From JAHEAO01 sp942492375 (lineage in GTDB: Bacteria > Pseudomonadota > Alphaproteobacteria > Rhodobacterales > Rhodobacteraceae): 64,000 nucleotides of DNA. The DNA lies in contig CALOEL010000002.1 of the NCBI GenBank assembly GCA_942492375.1, forward strand, positions 124,001 to 188,000. The letters are read 5' to 3'. The notes below the pieces were generated by a model. That model ran no database searches. It saw only the letters and a list, made by a program, of their open reading frames with translations, and had not been told where the DNA came from. Position numbers and translations under genes: made by a program. Below, piece after piece: positions 51,767 to 60,305 of this stretch. Position 1 is the first letter of the stretch. Every line of letters starts with the position of its first letter.

Positions 51767-52227
51767 TGGACGACGAGATTGCCACCACCGCCGAGGCGCA
51801 TGAACGCTCTGCCATGCCGTCTGCGCGGGTGATCCATGCCAATCCCGACGCGCCGGTTTCGGCCGAGCAGAAACCGCTCCCCGCGGCGCTGTCCCGCAAG
51901 CCGATCGACCAGAAAAGCCCCGCCGAATGGGCTTACGAGCGGCTGATCCTCTACATCCAGAATTTCGAGGAGCAACTCGACAATGAGCACGAGATCGCGG
52001 TCGGGTTCGCGGGCGGCGGCGCCGGCGTGCTGCGGATTGAGGGTGTGGGCTATTTCGATCCCGATATCGTCACTTTCTACGGCACCGACCCGACCGGTGC
52101 GCGGACCCAACTGATCCAGCATGTCAGCCAGCTTGGCGTGACCCTGCGGGCGATGCCGAAGAAAGAGACCGAGGAAGCCCCTCGCCGGATCGGGTTCCGG
52201 CTGGCGGAAGATCTGCAAAAGGACTGA
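51766..52227 (+). CDS. Conserved protein, DUF6173-like
   Basis: The 153-residue soluble protein has a conserved central part: SPAEWAYERLILYIQNFEEQ, then DNEHEIAVGFAGG. No catalytic motif is evident. AAAGGAG precedes the ATG, which overlaps the MBL stop by one base. The family label is from memory of similar Rhodobacteraceae proteins; function unknown. Confidence 0.75.
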   Translation: MDDEIATTAEAHERSAMPSARVIHANPDAPVSAEQKPLPAALSRKPIDQKSPAEWAYERLILYIQNFEEQLDNEHEIAVGFAGGGAGVLRIEGVGYFDPDIVTFYGTDPTGARTQLIQHVSQLGVTLRAMPKKETEEAPRRIGFRLAEDLQKD

Positions 52228-52304
52228 GCGTGGCGCGGCGGGGGCGTGACAGACCGGCCGGAATCGTCTAATCCCGTCACGACAAATGAATCGAAGGCAA
52301 TACC

Positions 52305-52439
52305 ATGGCTAAGCACGAACAAGGCAAGATGGACATCGAGGTTCAGGAAAGAACCTTTCAGGGCTTCGTGAAGACAGTGACCTGGACAGCGGTTCTGATC
52401 CTTGTCTTCCTGGTCTTTCTTGCCATGGTCAACGGCTAG
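52305..52439 (+). CDS. aa3-type cytochrome c oxidase subunit IV
   Basis: The 44-residue frame fits the bacterial aa3 subunit IV family: a polar start with HEQGKMDIEVQERTFQGF, then one membrane helix (VTWTAVLILVFLVFLAMVNG). It is a small single-helix subunit bound to aa3 oxidase in Paracoccus and Rhodobacter and not essential for catalysis. The large oxidase subunits are not in this window. Confidence 0.88.
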   Translation: MAKHEQGKMDIEVQERTFQGFVKTVTWTAVLILVFLVFLAMVNG

Positions 52440-52454
52440 ATTGAAGCCTTTGAC

Positions 52455-53066
52455 ATGCTGAACCTTATCCGTTCCTGTGCGGCGCTTCTCATCAGTGCCC
52501 TTCTGGCGGCCTGCGCCACCACGGCAGAACCGAAATGGGCGCCGGATTCCGAAGTCACGCGCGCGGCCTACCGCCATGACGGACCGGCGGCGCTGACGCT
52601 GTTCACCGTCATCGACAACGATCGCAATACCGGGGCCCATGCGGCGCTGATGATCAACGGGTCGCAACGGGTGATCTTCGATCCCGCCGGCACCTGGTAT
52701 CATCCGAACCTGCCGGAACGAAACGATGTGCATTTCGGCATGACCGACCGTGCGGTAGAGTTCTACATCGACTATCACGCGCGTACCCAGTACCGCGTGC
52801 TGGTCCAGGAAATCGTGGTTTCGCCCGAGGTCGCGGAAATTGCGATGCAGCGGGCGCAGGCGTATGGCGCGGTGCCCAAGGCTCAATGCACCAGGGCGAT
52901 CAGTGCCGTCCTGCGCGGGGTTCCGGGGTTTGAGTCGATCTCCTCCACCTGGTTTCCCAAGAAGATGGCCAAGGAATTCGGCGCGCTTCCGGGCGTGACC
53001 GAGCGGCTGGTCTATGACGATGATCCCACCGACAATACCGGTTTCGTGGAAGCCTACGGCATCTGA
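52455..53066 (+). CDS. Lipoprotein, possible permuted papain-like (NlpC/P60) fold
   Basis: The 203-residue protein has lipobox LLAAC (C20). The mature part has a His in TGAHAALMI (H62), a nearby Asp in VIFDPAGTW (D76) and a later Cys in AQCTRAISAVL (C145). The His-before-Cys order is that of circularly permuted NlpC/P60-like hydrolases. The catalytic role is inferred from the motif order alone. It starts 15 bp after the oxidase subunit IV gene. Confidence 0.7.
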   Translation: MLNLIRSCAALLISALLAACATTAEPKWAPDSEVTRAAYRHDGPAALTLFTVIDNDRNTGAHAALMINGSQRVIFDPAGTWYHPNLPERNDVHFGMTDRAVEFYIDYHARTQYRVLVQEIVVSPEVAEIAMQRAQAYGAVPKAQCTRAISAVLRGVPGFESISSTWFPKKMAKEFGALPGVTERLVYDDDPTDNTGFVEAYGI

Positions 53067-53075
53067 CGCACCGAC

Positions 53076-53402
53076 TCAGAACAGGTAGAGCCCCAGATAG
53101 AGCGTCGCCGCGCCGCCGACCAGCGCGACGATCACGTTCCTTGTCCAGTAGCCCAGGCCGCCTGCAGCCAGCGCCGCCAGCAGTCGCGCGGCATCCGGCT
53201 CTCCACCGGTCGCGGCGGGCCACAGGACCATCGGCGCGATCAGGCCGGGCAGCACGGCCACCGGCGTATAGCGCAGCAGGCGCATGACGAAAGCCGGCAG
53301 CTTGGCCCGGCCGAGGGGCCCGAGAAAGGAAAACCGGATCAGATAGGTGCCCAGCCCCAGCCCAATGATGATCACCCAGATTTCCGCCGACGAATAACTC
53401 AT
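53076..53402 (-). CDS. azlD: AzlD family branched-chain amino acid transport protein
   Basis: The 108-residue protein has four membrane helices: WVIIIGLGLGTYLIRFSFL at the start, then LRYTPVAVLPGLIAPMV. It is the small partner of AzlC, whose gene overlaps by 4 bp upstream. The pair exports branched-chain or related amino acids. Confidence 0.9.
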   Translation of the reverse strand: MSYSSAEIWVIIIGLGLGTYLIRFSFLGPLGRAKLPAFVMRLLRYTPVAVLPGLIAPMVLWPAATGGEPDAARLLAALAAGGLGYWTRNVIVALVGGAATLYLGLYLF

Positions 53403-54109
53403 CGCGCTGGTCCCGTCATCCGCCGTTCGACCTCGGCGCCGACCAGCATCGCCAGCGCCGCCGCGATCAGGAGACCGCTTGAATAGGGCAGGAAGGCCAG
53501 CGCGAGCGCCATCACGATCGAGGTGAACGCGGCGGCGAGATGCGCCAGCGTCCGCAGCATCGGCGCGACGACGGACAGGAACGCGATCGGCACGGCGAAA
53601 TCCAGCCCGAATTCCGGCGGGATCGACTGGCCCAGCAGGGCACCCGCCAAGGTCGCGAAATACCAGACCACCACGGCCGGCACCGCATTGCCGATATAGA
53701 AGGCGAGCTTTGCCGCCACCGTTTGATCAGGGCTGCGTTCGTATTCCACGGCGCTGACCGCGTAGACATTGTCGACCAGCAGGTAGGCTGCAAAAGCCCG
53801 TTTCCAGAACGGCGCGGCGCCGAGATGCGGCGCAAGCGCCGCGGAATACATCGCCATCCGCATGTTGACCGCCAGAGCGGCTGCCAGAACCATGATGACG
53901 GGCGCGTGGTCCTGCATCTGCGCCAGGGCGGTAAGCTGCGCGGCCCCGGCGATGACAAGTACCGCCATGCCCATGACTTCGGCCAGGTTCAAGCCCGCCT
54001 CGGCGCCCAGCACGCCGAAAATCATCCCGAACGGACCGACACCCAGAACGAAGGGCAGCCCTGCGCGAAAGCCGCGCCAGAAGGCGGATTTGGTTGTGGT
54101 GAGCCGCAC
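53399..54109 (-). CDS. azlC: AzlC family amino acid export permease
   Basis: The 236-residue protein has six or more membrane helices with GFRAGLPFVLGVGPFGMIFG, AGAAQLTALAQM and LLVDNVYAVS, typical of AzlC. The start is GTG at 54109 with AGGA 7 bp upstream. It overlaps azlD by ATGA. Confidence 0.9.
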   Translation of the reverse strand: MRLTTTKSAFWRGFRAGLPFVLGVGPFGMIFGVLGAEAGLNLAEVMGMAVLVIAGAAQLTALAQMQDHAPVIMVLAAALAVNMRMAMYSAALAPHLGAAPFWKRAFAAYLLVDNVYAVSAVEYERSPDQTVAAKLAFYIGNAVPAVVVWYFATLAGALLGQSIPPEFGLDFAVPIAFLSVVAPMLRTLAHLAAAFTSIVMALALAFLPYSSGLLIAAALAMLVGAEVERRMTGPAR

Positions 54110-54168
54110 GCTGTGATCCTAATATCGCAAGGTCCGGACTGGATAGCGTGAGGATGCCGGGGGCACAA

Positions 54169-55053
54169 ATGGCAAATGCCGATGACGAATGGGAGTATCT
54201 GGTCGCGCCCGATCCGGGCCGCGCCGGGCTGACCCGTGCGGTTCGCGGCATCGACCACACCGGGGCGGAAACTGGGATATCCGTGGTCGAGGAGCGTCCG
54301 CTGACGATCTATCTCAACAGCCAGGAAATCGTGACGGCGATGACGATCGGGGATTATCCCGAATACCTGGCGCTGGGATTCCTGCGCAATCAGGGGATGC
54401 TGAAATCGGCCGGGGATGTGACCGCTGTCCAGTATGACGACGAGACGCGAACGGTCGTCGTGCGCACCGCCAGCCGGACCACCTATGAGGAGAAGCTGAA
54501 AAAGAAGACCCGCACCTCGGGCTGCGCCGTCGGCACGGTGTTCGGCGACATGATGGAGGGACTCGAGGGCCTGCGCCTGCCCGCTGCCGAGGTCCGGACG
54601 TCGTGGCTCTATGCGCTGGCACACCGGATCAACCGCACGCCGAGCCTCTATCTCGAAGCTGGGGCGATCCACGGAACGGTGCTGTGCCACCGGGATCGTC
54701 CGCTGGTCTACATGGAGGATGTCGGCCGCCACAATGCGGTGGACAAGATCGCCGGCTGGATGCTGTCCGAAGGCGTCGAGGCGGCCGACAAGATCCTCTA
54801 CACGACCGGCAGGCTGACCTCGGAAATGGTGATAAAGACCGCGATGATGGGGATCCCGGTGCTCGCCTCGCGCTCGGGCTTCACCGCCTGGGGCGTCGAG
54901 ATCGCCCGCGAGGTCGAAATGACGCTGATCGGCAGGATGCGGGGACAGCGGTTCGTCTGCCTGGCCGGAGAGGAGCGGCTTGTCCGCGACGCGGATATCG
55001 CGACCGTGCCCGAGGAGGATAAGCGCCATCGCCGCAAGAGCGCCGAGGCATGA
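54169..55053 (+). CDS. fdhD: Formate dehydrogenase accessory sulfurtransferase FdhD
   Basis: The 294-residue protein has the FdhD core: TMTIGDYPEYLALGFLRNQG, TSGCAVGTVFGD, VYMEDVGRHNAVDKIAGW and LTSEMVIKTA, with AWGVEIAREV near the end. It passes sulfur to the Mo cofactor of formate dehydrogenase. Only the first Cys of the usual C-x2-C is present. The start may be ATG 54169 (GGGGG before it) or ATG 54154. It overlaps mobA by ATGA. Confidence 0.93.
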   Translation: MANADDEWEYLVAPDPGRAGLTRAVRGIDHTGAETGISVVEERPLTIYLNSQEIVTAMTIGDYPEYLALGFLRNQGMLKSAGDVTAVQYDDETRTVVVRTASRTTYEEKLKKKTRTSGCAVGTVFGDMMEGLEGLRLPAAEVRTSWLYALAHRINRTPSLYLEAGAIHGTVLCHRDRPLVYMEDVGRHNAVDKIAGWMLSEGVEAADKILYTTGRLTSEMVIKTAMMGIPVLASRSGFTAWGVEIAREVEMTLIGRMRGQRFVCLAGEERLVRDADIATVPEEDKRHRRKSAEA

Positions 55054-55667
55054 CCCGGCCGCACGGCATCATCCTGGCCGGGGGCCTGGCCACCCGGATG
55101 GGTGGCGGCGACAAATGCCTGCTGCCGCTCGGCGATGCCCGCGTGCTCGATCACGTCATCGACCGCATCGCGCCGCAGGTGGCAGAGCTTGCGCTGAACG
55201 CCAACGGCGATGCCATACGTTTTGCGGACACTTTGCAGATGGTTCTGCCCGACACGATTCCGGGCTTCGCCGGGCCATTGGCAGGGGTGCTGGCAGGGCT
55301 CGACTGGGCTGCGGAACAGGGCGCCAGCCATGTGGTCTCGGTCGCCGCCGACACGCCGTTCTTCCCCCGCGATCTGGTCGTCCGACTGCAGCGGGCGGTG
55401 GATGCGGACCATCCGATCGCACTGGCCGCGACCCCGCATCCCGATCGCGGCAAGACCCGGCATCCGACCTTCGGCCTCTGGCCCGTCGCGCTGCGCGACG
55501 ATCTGCGCCAGGCCCTGCAGGACGGGCTGCGCAAGGTGGTCCTGTGGACCGACAGGCACGGAACCGCGACGGTCATTTTCGACGCCGGTCCCAGCGACCC
55601 GTTCTTCAATATCAACACGCCCGCCGATCTCGATCATGCGCGGCAGATGCTGGCCGAGGGCGTCTGA
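55050..55667 (+). CDS. mobA: Molybdenum cofactor guanylyltransferase MobA
   Basis: The 205-residue protein has the nucleotidyltransferase signature LAGGLATRMGGGDK, VAADTPFFP and NINTPADLDHA. It joins GMP to the Mo cofactor to make MGD-type cofactors for enzymes such as formate dehydrogenase. It is coupled to fdhD (ATGA) and to the next gene (TGATG). Confidence 0.95.
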   Translation: MTRPHGIILAGGLATRMGGGDKCLLPLGDARVLDHVIDRIAPQVAELALNANGDAIRFADTLQMVLPDTIPGFAGPLAGVLAGLDWAAEQGASHVVSVAADTPFFPRDLVVRLQRAVDADHPIALAATPHPDRGKTRHPTFGLWPVALRDDLRQALQDGLRKVVLWTDRHGTATVIFDAGPSDPFFNINTPADLDHARQMLAEGV

Positions 55668-57442
55668 TGCGGATCTATGGCGTCGTTGGCTGGAAGAACG
55701 CGGGCAAGACCGGTCTGATGGAACGCCTGGTGGCCGAGATCACCGCGCGCGGCTTCACCGTCTCGACGCTGAAACATGCCCATCATGCTTTCGACGTCGA
55801 TCAGCCCGGTACCGACAGCCACCGGCACCGCATGGCCGGCGCGCGGGAAGTGCTGCTGTCCTCGCGCAAGCGGTTCGCCCTGATGCACGAGAACCGGGGC
55901 GAGGACGAGGCCACCTTCGCCGAACTGCTGGCGCGGCTTGGCGCGGCCGATCTGGTGCTGGTCGAGGGGTTCAAACGCGAGCGGCATCCCAAGCTGGAAG
56001 CCTACCGGGCCGAACCCGGCAATCCGCTCATAGCAAGCGAGGATGAGAGCGTCCGCGCGGTCGCCAGCGACGTCGCGCTCGACGGGCTTGCCGTGCCGTT
56101 ATTCGATCTGGACGATACCGCCGCGATCGCGGATTTCGTGCTTCGCGAAGTCGGGCTGAACGCCGAGATCGCGCCTGCCCCGCGGATCACTCCACCGAAA
56201 CTGCGGAACGACTGTTTCGCGCTGCCGCCCGGGGTCGACTGGATGCCGGTCGACGAGGCGCTGAACGTACTGCGCGCCAGTGTAACGCCGGTGAAACCGG
56301 CGGAATGGCAGCGACTCGACGCGCTGGCCGGACGGGTGCTTGCCGAAGACATCACCGCACGGCGGTCGAACCCGCCCGCAGCGAACTCGGCGGTGGATGG
56401 CTACGGATTTGCTCATGCAGGCATCGGCAGGGGGCCGCAGGTCTTGCCGCTGGTCGAAGGCCGCGCCGCAGCGGGCGCCCCCTATGCCCACACTTTGCCG
56501 CGCGGCCATGCGGTGAGGATCCTAACCGGCGCGCTGCTGCCCGATGGCGTCGATACCGTCATCCTGCAGGAGGACGTGACGGCGACCGGCACGCATATCG
56601 CCTTCGACCACGGGATCAGGCCCGGTGCCAACACCCGCAAGGCCGGCGAGGATGTAGTGGCCGGGTCGCTGATTCTGCAAGCCGGCCACATCCTGCGGCC
56701 GCAGGATTGCGCCTTGATCGCGGCCACCGGCATCGGCAGAGCGCGGGTCTTCGAGCCGCTTCGGATCGGCGTGCTGTCGACCGGCGACGAACTGGCCGCA
56801 CCCGGTCAGGGCACCGATTCCGCCAAGACCTATGACGCCAACCGCCCGATGCTGCTAAGCCTCGCGCGGGCTTGGGGCCACCAGGTCGTCGATCTGGGAC
56901 GTGCCGCCGACGATCGCGCGACACTGCGCACCTGCCTCGATTCCGCCGCCGACGCGGCGGATGTCATCCTGACCTCGGGCGGCGCTTCTGCCGGCGACGA
57001 GGACCATGTCTCCGCCCTGCTGACCGAGGCCGGGTCGATGTCGGTCTGGCGCATAGCCGTCAAACCGGGCCGCCCGCTGGCGCTTGGCTTCTGGAACGCG
57101 ACCCCGGTCTTCGGCCTGCCCGGAAATCCCGTGGCGGCGCTGGTCTGCGCCTTGCTGTTCGCCCGCCCGGCACTGGCGGTCATGGCGGGTGGCCACTGGC
57201 TGCAGCCTCAGGGTTTTACCGTTCCCGCCGCCTTCGAGAAGCGCAAGAAACCGGGCCGGCGCGAATATCTGCGCGCGCGGCTGACCGCCGAGGGTCATGC
57301 CGAGGTGTTCCGCTCAGAAGGGTCCGGCCGCATCTCGGGGCTCAGCTGGGCGACGGGTCTGGTCGAACTGGAGGATGGCGGGCGCGAGATCAGGCAAGGC
57401 GATCCGGTGCGTTACCTGCCCTATGCCAGTTTCGGCATCTGA
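55667..57442 (+). CDS. MobB-MoeA fusion, Mo cofactor biosynthesis
   Basis: One 591-residue frame joins two enzymes. Residues 1-165 are MobB, a GTP-binding adaptor with P-loop GWKNAGKTG (K14) and VLVEGFKRERHPKLEAY. Residues about 185-591 are MoeA, with SAVDGYGF, RILTGALLP, STGDEL, TSGGASAGDEDHV, KPGRPLALG and GLPGNPVAAL. MoeA inserts molybdenum; MobB assists MobA in guanylation. The fusion places both steps in one protein. No frameshift is needed. Confidence 0.93.
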   Translation: MRIYGVVGWKNAGKTGLMERLVAEITARGFTVSTLKHAHHAFDVDQPGTDSHRHRMAGAREVLLSSRKRFALMHENRGEDEATFAELLARLGAADLVLVEGFKRERHPKLEAYRAEPGNPLIASEDESVRAVASDVALDGLAVPLFDLDDTAAIADFVLREVGLNAEIAPAPRITPPKLRNDCFALPPGVDWMPVDEALNVLRASVTPVKPAEWQRLDALAGRVLAEDITARRSNPPAANSAVDGYGFAHAGIGRGPQVLPLVEGRAAAGAPYAHTLPRGHAVRILTGALLPDGVDTVILQEDVTATGTHIAFDHGIRPGANTRKAGEDVVAGSLILQAGHILRPQDCALIAATGIGRARVFEPLRIGVLSTGDELAAPGQGTDSAKTYDANRPMLLSLARAWGHQVVDLGRAADDRATLRTCLDSAADAADVILTSGGASAGDEDHVSALLTEAGSMSVWRIAVKPGRPLALGFWNATPVFGLPGNPVAALVCALLFARPALAVMAGGHWLQPQGFTVPAAFEKRKKPGRREYLRARLTAEGHAEVFRSEGSGRISGLSWATGLVELEDGGREIRQGDPVRYLPYASFGI

Positions 57443-57467
57443 CCGGACCATATCATCATTTGTCCCG

Positions 57468-57486
57468 AAATATCCCCGCCGGAGGC
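57468..57486 (-). repeat. Dispersed intergenic repeat, copy 2
   Basis: The reverse complement of this stretch is identical over 19 bp to 38838-38856 (GCCTCCGGCGGGGATATTT). It continues with a related but diverged tail (ACAAATGAT against ACAATGAAG). It lies between the convergent mobB-moeA and the next gene. Confidence 0.65.
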
Positions 57487-57502
57487 CCGCCCGTCAGGGC
57501 GG
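57487..57502. terminator. GC hairpin between convergent genes
   Basis: CCGCCC-gtca-GGGCGG forms a six-pair stem with a four-base loop next to the dispersed repeat. No T-run follows on either strand, so termination activity is uncertain. Confidence 0.35.
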
Positions 57503-57506
57503 ATCC

Positions 57507-58547
57507 TCAGTCGAACGTGCCCGTCACGCGGCCCAGCAGCATGAAAGCCCGGGCGGTCCGCGTGTCCATCAGCTCGGCGATTTCCTGATCGCTGGCATTG
57601 GCCTCGAACCCGGCGAAGGTGTGATCGAATTTGCGCAGGAAGTGATGCACAGCGTCGCGGAAGATCGGATCCTGCCGCATCCGGCCGGCGGCCAGCGCAA
57701 GGCTTGACCGGTCGCGCACCCCGCCAAGCGCCGCCATCGACTTGCCGCGCTCGCCCTTTGCGAACTTGCGCCAAATTTCGGGCCTTGCACGGTCGGGGCG
57801 CAGGTCGTCCATGTAGATCCCGTCCTGGCTGAGCAGGGTCAGCACGTCCTGCGCGGCCTGCACAAGTTGCGACACGTGGCGGTCCTGCAGGGCGCGGCGC
57901 AGGGCGCGGAACCCTTCCTTGTCCTCGGCTGTTTCGGGGAAATGCAGCGCCCGGATGAAATCCTCGATCGAAAGCGGCGGCACCAGCGCCTCGGCCGGGG
58001 TTCCGAGCGCGAGCGATGCCTGTTCTTGCCCCTGCATGGCCGTGGTCGCGCCAAGCGCGGCCTTTGCCTGCGCGGCGGCAGTTTCCGCCGCCGTAGGCCG
58101 GATCGAGGTGAAGGTCGCGATCGTGGCATCGGTCTTCCGCTGCGCGGCGGCAATTTCCTCCAGCTTGCGTTCGAACGAGGGCCCCATTCCGGTGGCGCTG
58201 GCCTGTTGCTGCTGCAGGTAGCTGTGCCGAAGCGCGCTGATCGCCGCCTGAAGCCGCGCGGATTCCTCTTTCATGATCCGGCTGCTGCGGGCTGCCGCCG
58301 CTGCGACCCAGATCAGGGCGATCGGCATGAATATGGCGATCAGCGTCATCACGAACCGCAGGGTATCGACAGGTGGCGCATCGCCGTCGCCGCTGCGGCC
58401 GGCGAAAACGATGAACAGCGTGACGCCGAGCAGCCAGAGCACCGACAGGATCAGCGCGATCGCTTCGGTCGAGGTGACGCCCGCTCGTTCAACGGCCCGG
58501 GAGTAGATCCCTAGGTCGATGTCTTTGTCCTCTTTCGGTTCCGACAT
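57507..58547 (-). CDS. Conserved membrane protein with coiled coil, unknown
   Basis: The 346-residue protein has two N-terminal membrane helices (about residues 28-49 and 65-88), a coiled-coil segment (SSRIMKEESARLQAAISAL), an Ala-rich linker and a soluble helical C-terminal domain (LSIEDFIRALHFPETAEDKEGF to the end). Proteins of this type are common in Rhodobacteraceae. I recognise no functional motif. Confidence 0.75.
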   Translation of the reverse strand: MSEPKEDKDIDLGIYSRAVERAGVTSTEAIALILSVLWLLGVTLFIVFAGRSGDGDAPPVDTLRFVMTLIAIFMPIALIWVAAAAARSSRIMKEESARLQAAISALRHSYLQQQQASATGMGPSFERKLEEIAAAQRKTDATIATFTSIRPTAAETAAAQAKAALGATTAMQGQEQASLALGTPAEALVPPLSIEDFIRALHFPETAEDKEGFRALRRALQDRHVSQLVQAAQDVLTLLSQDGIYMDDLRPDRARPEIWRKFAKGERGKSMAALGGVRDRSSLALAAGRMRQDPIFRDAVHHFLRKFDHTFAGFEANASDQEIAELMDTRTARAFMLLGRVTGTFD

Positions 58548-58576
58548 GCCTCAGGCCCCCGCCCATTGGCGCCATT

Positions 58577-59047
58577 TCAGATGAAATTGACGCTAAGAAC
58601 CTCATAGCTCCTCGTGCCGCCCGGTGTGCTGACATCGATGCTGTCGCCTTCGTCCTTCCCGATCAGCGCCCGCGCCAGCGGGGATTTCAGGTTGAGCTTG
58701 CCAGCCTCGATATCCGCCTCGGGCTCGCCGACAATCTGGTATGTCTTCTCTTCGTCGGTGTCCTCGTCGACAAGCTTGACCGTGGCGCCGAACTTTATGC
58801 TGCCGGACAGCGTCTTGGGGTCGATGACCTCGGCCAGTGAGAGAATACCCTCGAGCTCTTTGATGCGGCCTTCGATGAAGCTCTGCTTCTCGCGCGCCGA
58901 ATGGTATTCGGCGTTTTCCGACAGGTCGCCGTGTTCGCGGGCTTCCGCTATGGCGCGGATGATCGCGGGCCGCTCAACGGATTTGAGCGTCTTCAATTCC
59001 TCATTCAGCGCAGTGTGACCTGCGCGGGTCATTGGTATCTTTTCCAT
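58577..59047 (-). CDS. greA: Transcription elongation factor GreA
   Basis: The 156-residue protein has an N-terminal coiled coil (LKSVERPAIIRAIAEAREHGDLSENAEYHSAREKQ is the conserved region, with the acidic tip DLSENAEYH) and a C-terminal FKBP-like domain ending SPLARALIGKDEGD...GTRSYEVL. It rescues backtracked RNA polymerase. The start MEKIPMTRAG is the usual one for alphaproteobacteria. Confidence 0.96.
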   Translation of the reverse strand: MEKIPMTRAGHTALNEELKTLKSVERPAIIRAIAEAREHGDLSENAEYHSAREKQSFIEGRIKELEGILSLAEVIDPKTLSGSIKFGATVKLVDEDTDEEKTYQIVGEPEADIEAGKLNLKSPLARALIGKDEGDSIDVSTPGGTRSYEVLSVNFI

Positions 59048-59249
59048 GGAGCGGGACGCTGTTCTTTGAATTCAAGGTCGAACCGACCCAAGCAAATTCA
59101 CGCTGCCTTGGCAAGCCGACAAAGGCCTGAGCGCGACTATCCGCCAAGAAACCATCGAAAATCCGAACCCGCGCCTTAAACACGCCTAATTCGAAGGCCA
59201 GTTTTGGGGGAAGTACGTATGGTTTGGGCTGAAGCGGGCGACACTGGCG

Positions 59250-60239
59250 ATGTTGAATTTTCTCAGGTTTTCGGTGCTGTATTTCGCTTGCGCGGCCGTA
59301 TTCTCGATCATCGTGCGCGATGGCGAGATCGTTCAGGTGTTCGGCGGGGTCCGCCAGCTTGGCCTTCTGGTCTGGTCCAACGTGCTTGGGATTTCGGTTC
59401 TGCTGACGGTGGTCGGCGCCTGCTATTATTCCAGCGGGCGCAACCGGGCGGTCATTACCGAAGCGGCTTTGGCGCTTGTAGCAACCGGGTTCTTCAAGGT
59501 CGGCTTCACGACATTCAAGGGCTCGATGCCCTTCGCCAAGGATTTCTACGCGGATGAATTCCTGGCCAAGCTGGACAACTTTCTTCATTTCGGTGTGGAT
59601 CCTTGGGAGCTCACGCATCAACTGGCACCGTTTATCAATCCAACCCTGGCAGGGGTCTTTTACATCAAGGTCTGGCTGATGCTGTCGCTCGGCTTTCCGC
59701 TTCTGCTTGCGGTGACCGACAATGACAAAGTTCGGCGGGTGAGATATCTCGTGCTCTACAGCGTCACCTGGATCGGGATCGGCAACGTCTTTGCATTGAT
59801 CGGCATGTCCGGTGGACCGATCTTCTACGATAACATCATCGGTGGCGACAGGTTCGCCGGACTTCACCGGGCGCTTGACGAGGGCGGTGTCTCCATGTCC
59901 CTCGTCGGGTGGGTGCAGCAATATCTCTGGGCGAACTACACAACTGCGCAGAACGCGATCGGGTCCGGCATATCGGCCTTTCCAAGCGTTCATGTCGCAA
60001 TGGCGACCGTCCTCGGGCTGTACCTGGCAGAGCGCCAGCCGAGGCTGCGTCCGCTCGCGGTGGCCTATGTCGCCAGCATCATGTTCCTGTCGGTTTATCT
60101 GGGATGGCACTATGCGGTTGACGGATATTTCTCGATCGCGGTCGTGATCTGCGCTTCCATCTGGCTAGGGAGGTCGATCGAAAATACTGGGCGCGCAGAT
60201 CTGTCGGCAGGATTGACCCATTCCACCATGGTAAGGTAA
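59250..60239 (+). CDS. PAP2 superfamily membrane protein
   Basis: The 329-residue protein has about six to eight membrane helices and late PAP2 motifs: FPSVHVAMATVLGLYLA and LGWHYAVDGY, giving the catalytic histidines. The first, Lys/Arg-containing motif is weak. It is related to inositol-phosphotransferase-like or lipid phosphatase PAP2 proteins. The start is uncertain: ATG 59250 lacks a clear ribosome site, while a good GGGGGAAG at 59206 faces an ATG in another frame. It is followed by a terminator-like hairpin. Confidence 0.82.
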   Translation: MLNFLRFSVLYFACAAVFSIIVRDGEIVQVFGGVRQLGLLVWSNVLGISVLLTVVGACYYSSGRNRAVITEAALALVATGFFKVGFTTFKGSMPFAKDFYADEFLAKLDNFLHFGVDPWELTHQLAPFINPTLAGVFYIKVWLMLSLGFPLLLAVTDNDKVRRVRYLVLYSVTWIGIGNVFALIGMSGGPIFYDNIIGGDRFAGLHRALDEGGVSMSLVGWVQQYLWANYTTAQNAIGSGISAFPSVHVAMATVLGLYLAERQPRLRPLAVAYVASIMFLSVYLGWHYAVDGYFSIAVVICASIWLGRSIENTGRADLSAGLTHSTMVR

Positions 60240-60263
60240 CCCGGCTGCAAAGGTCGGTGAATG

Positions 60264-60285
60264 ACAGACGCCTTGTGGCGTCTGT
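60264..60285 (+). terminator. Intrinsic-type terminator hairpin after the PAP2 gene
   Basis: ACAGACGCC-ttgt-GGCGTCTGT is a perfect nine-pair stem with a four-base loop, followed by TCCGTTTT. It starts 25 bp after the PAP2 stop and ends 20 bp before the ETF-QO start, so ETF-QO probably has a promoter overlapping it or relies on read-through. Confidence 0.7.
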
Positions 60286-60305
60286 TCCGTTTTGGGAGCA
60301 TGGAA

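Noticed and set aside
59204..59557. Plus-strand frame with a GGGGGAAG ribosome-like site
   Set aside because: It lies in another frame of the PAP2 gene, ends inside it and has no conserved features; the site is more likely fortuitous.
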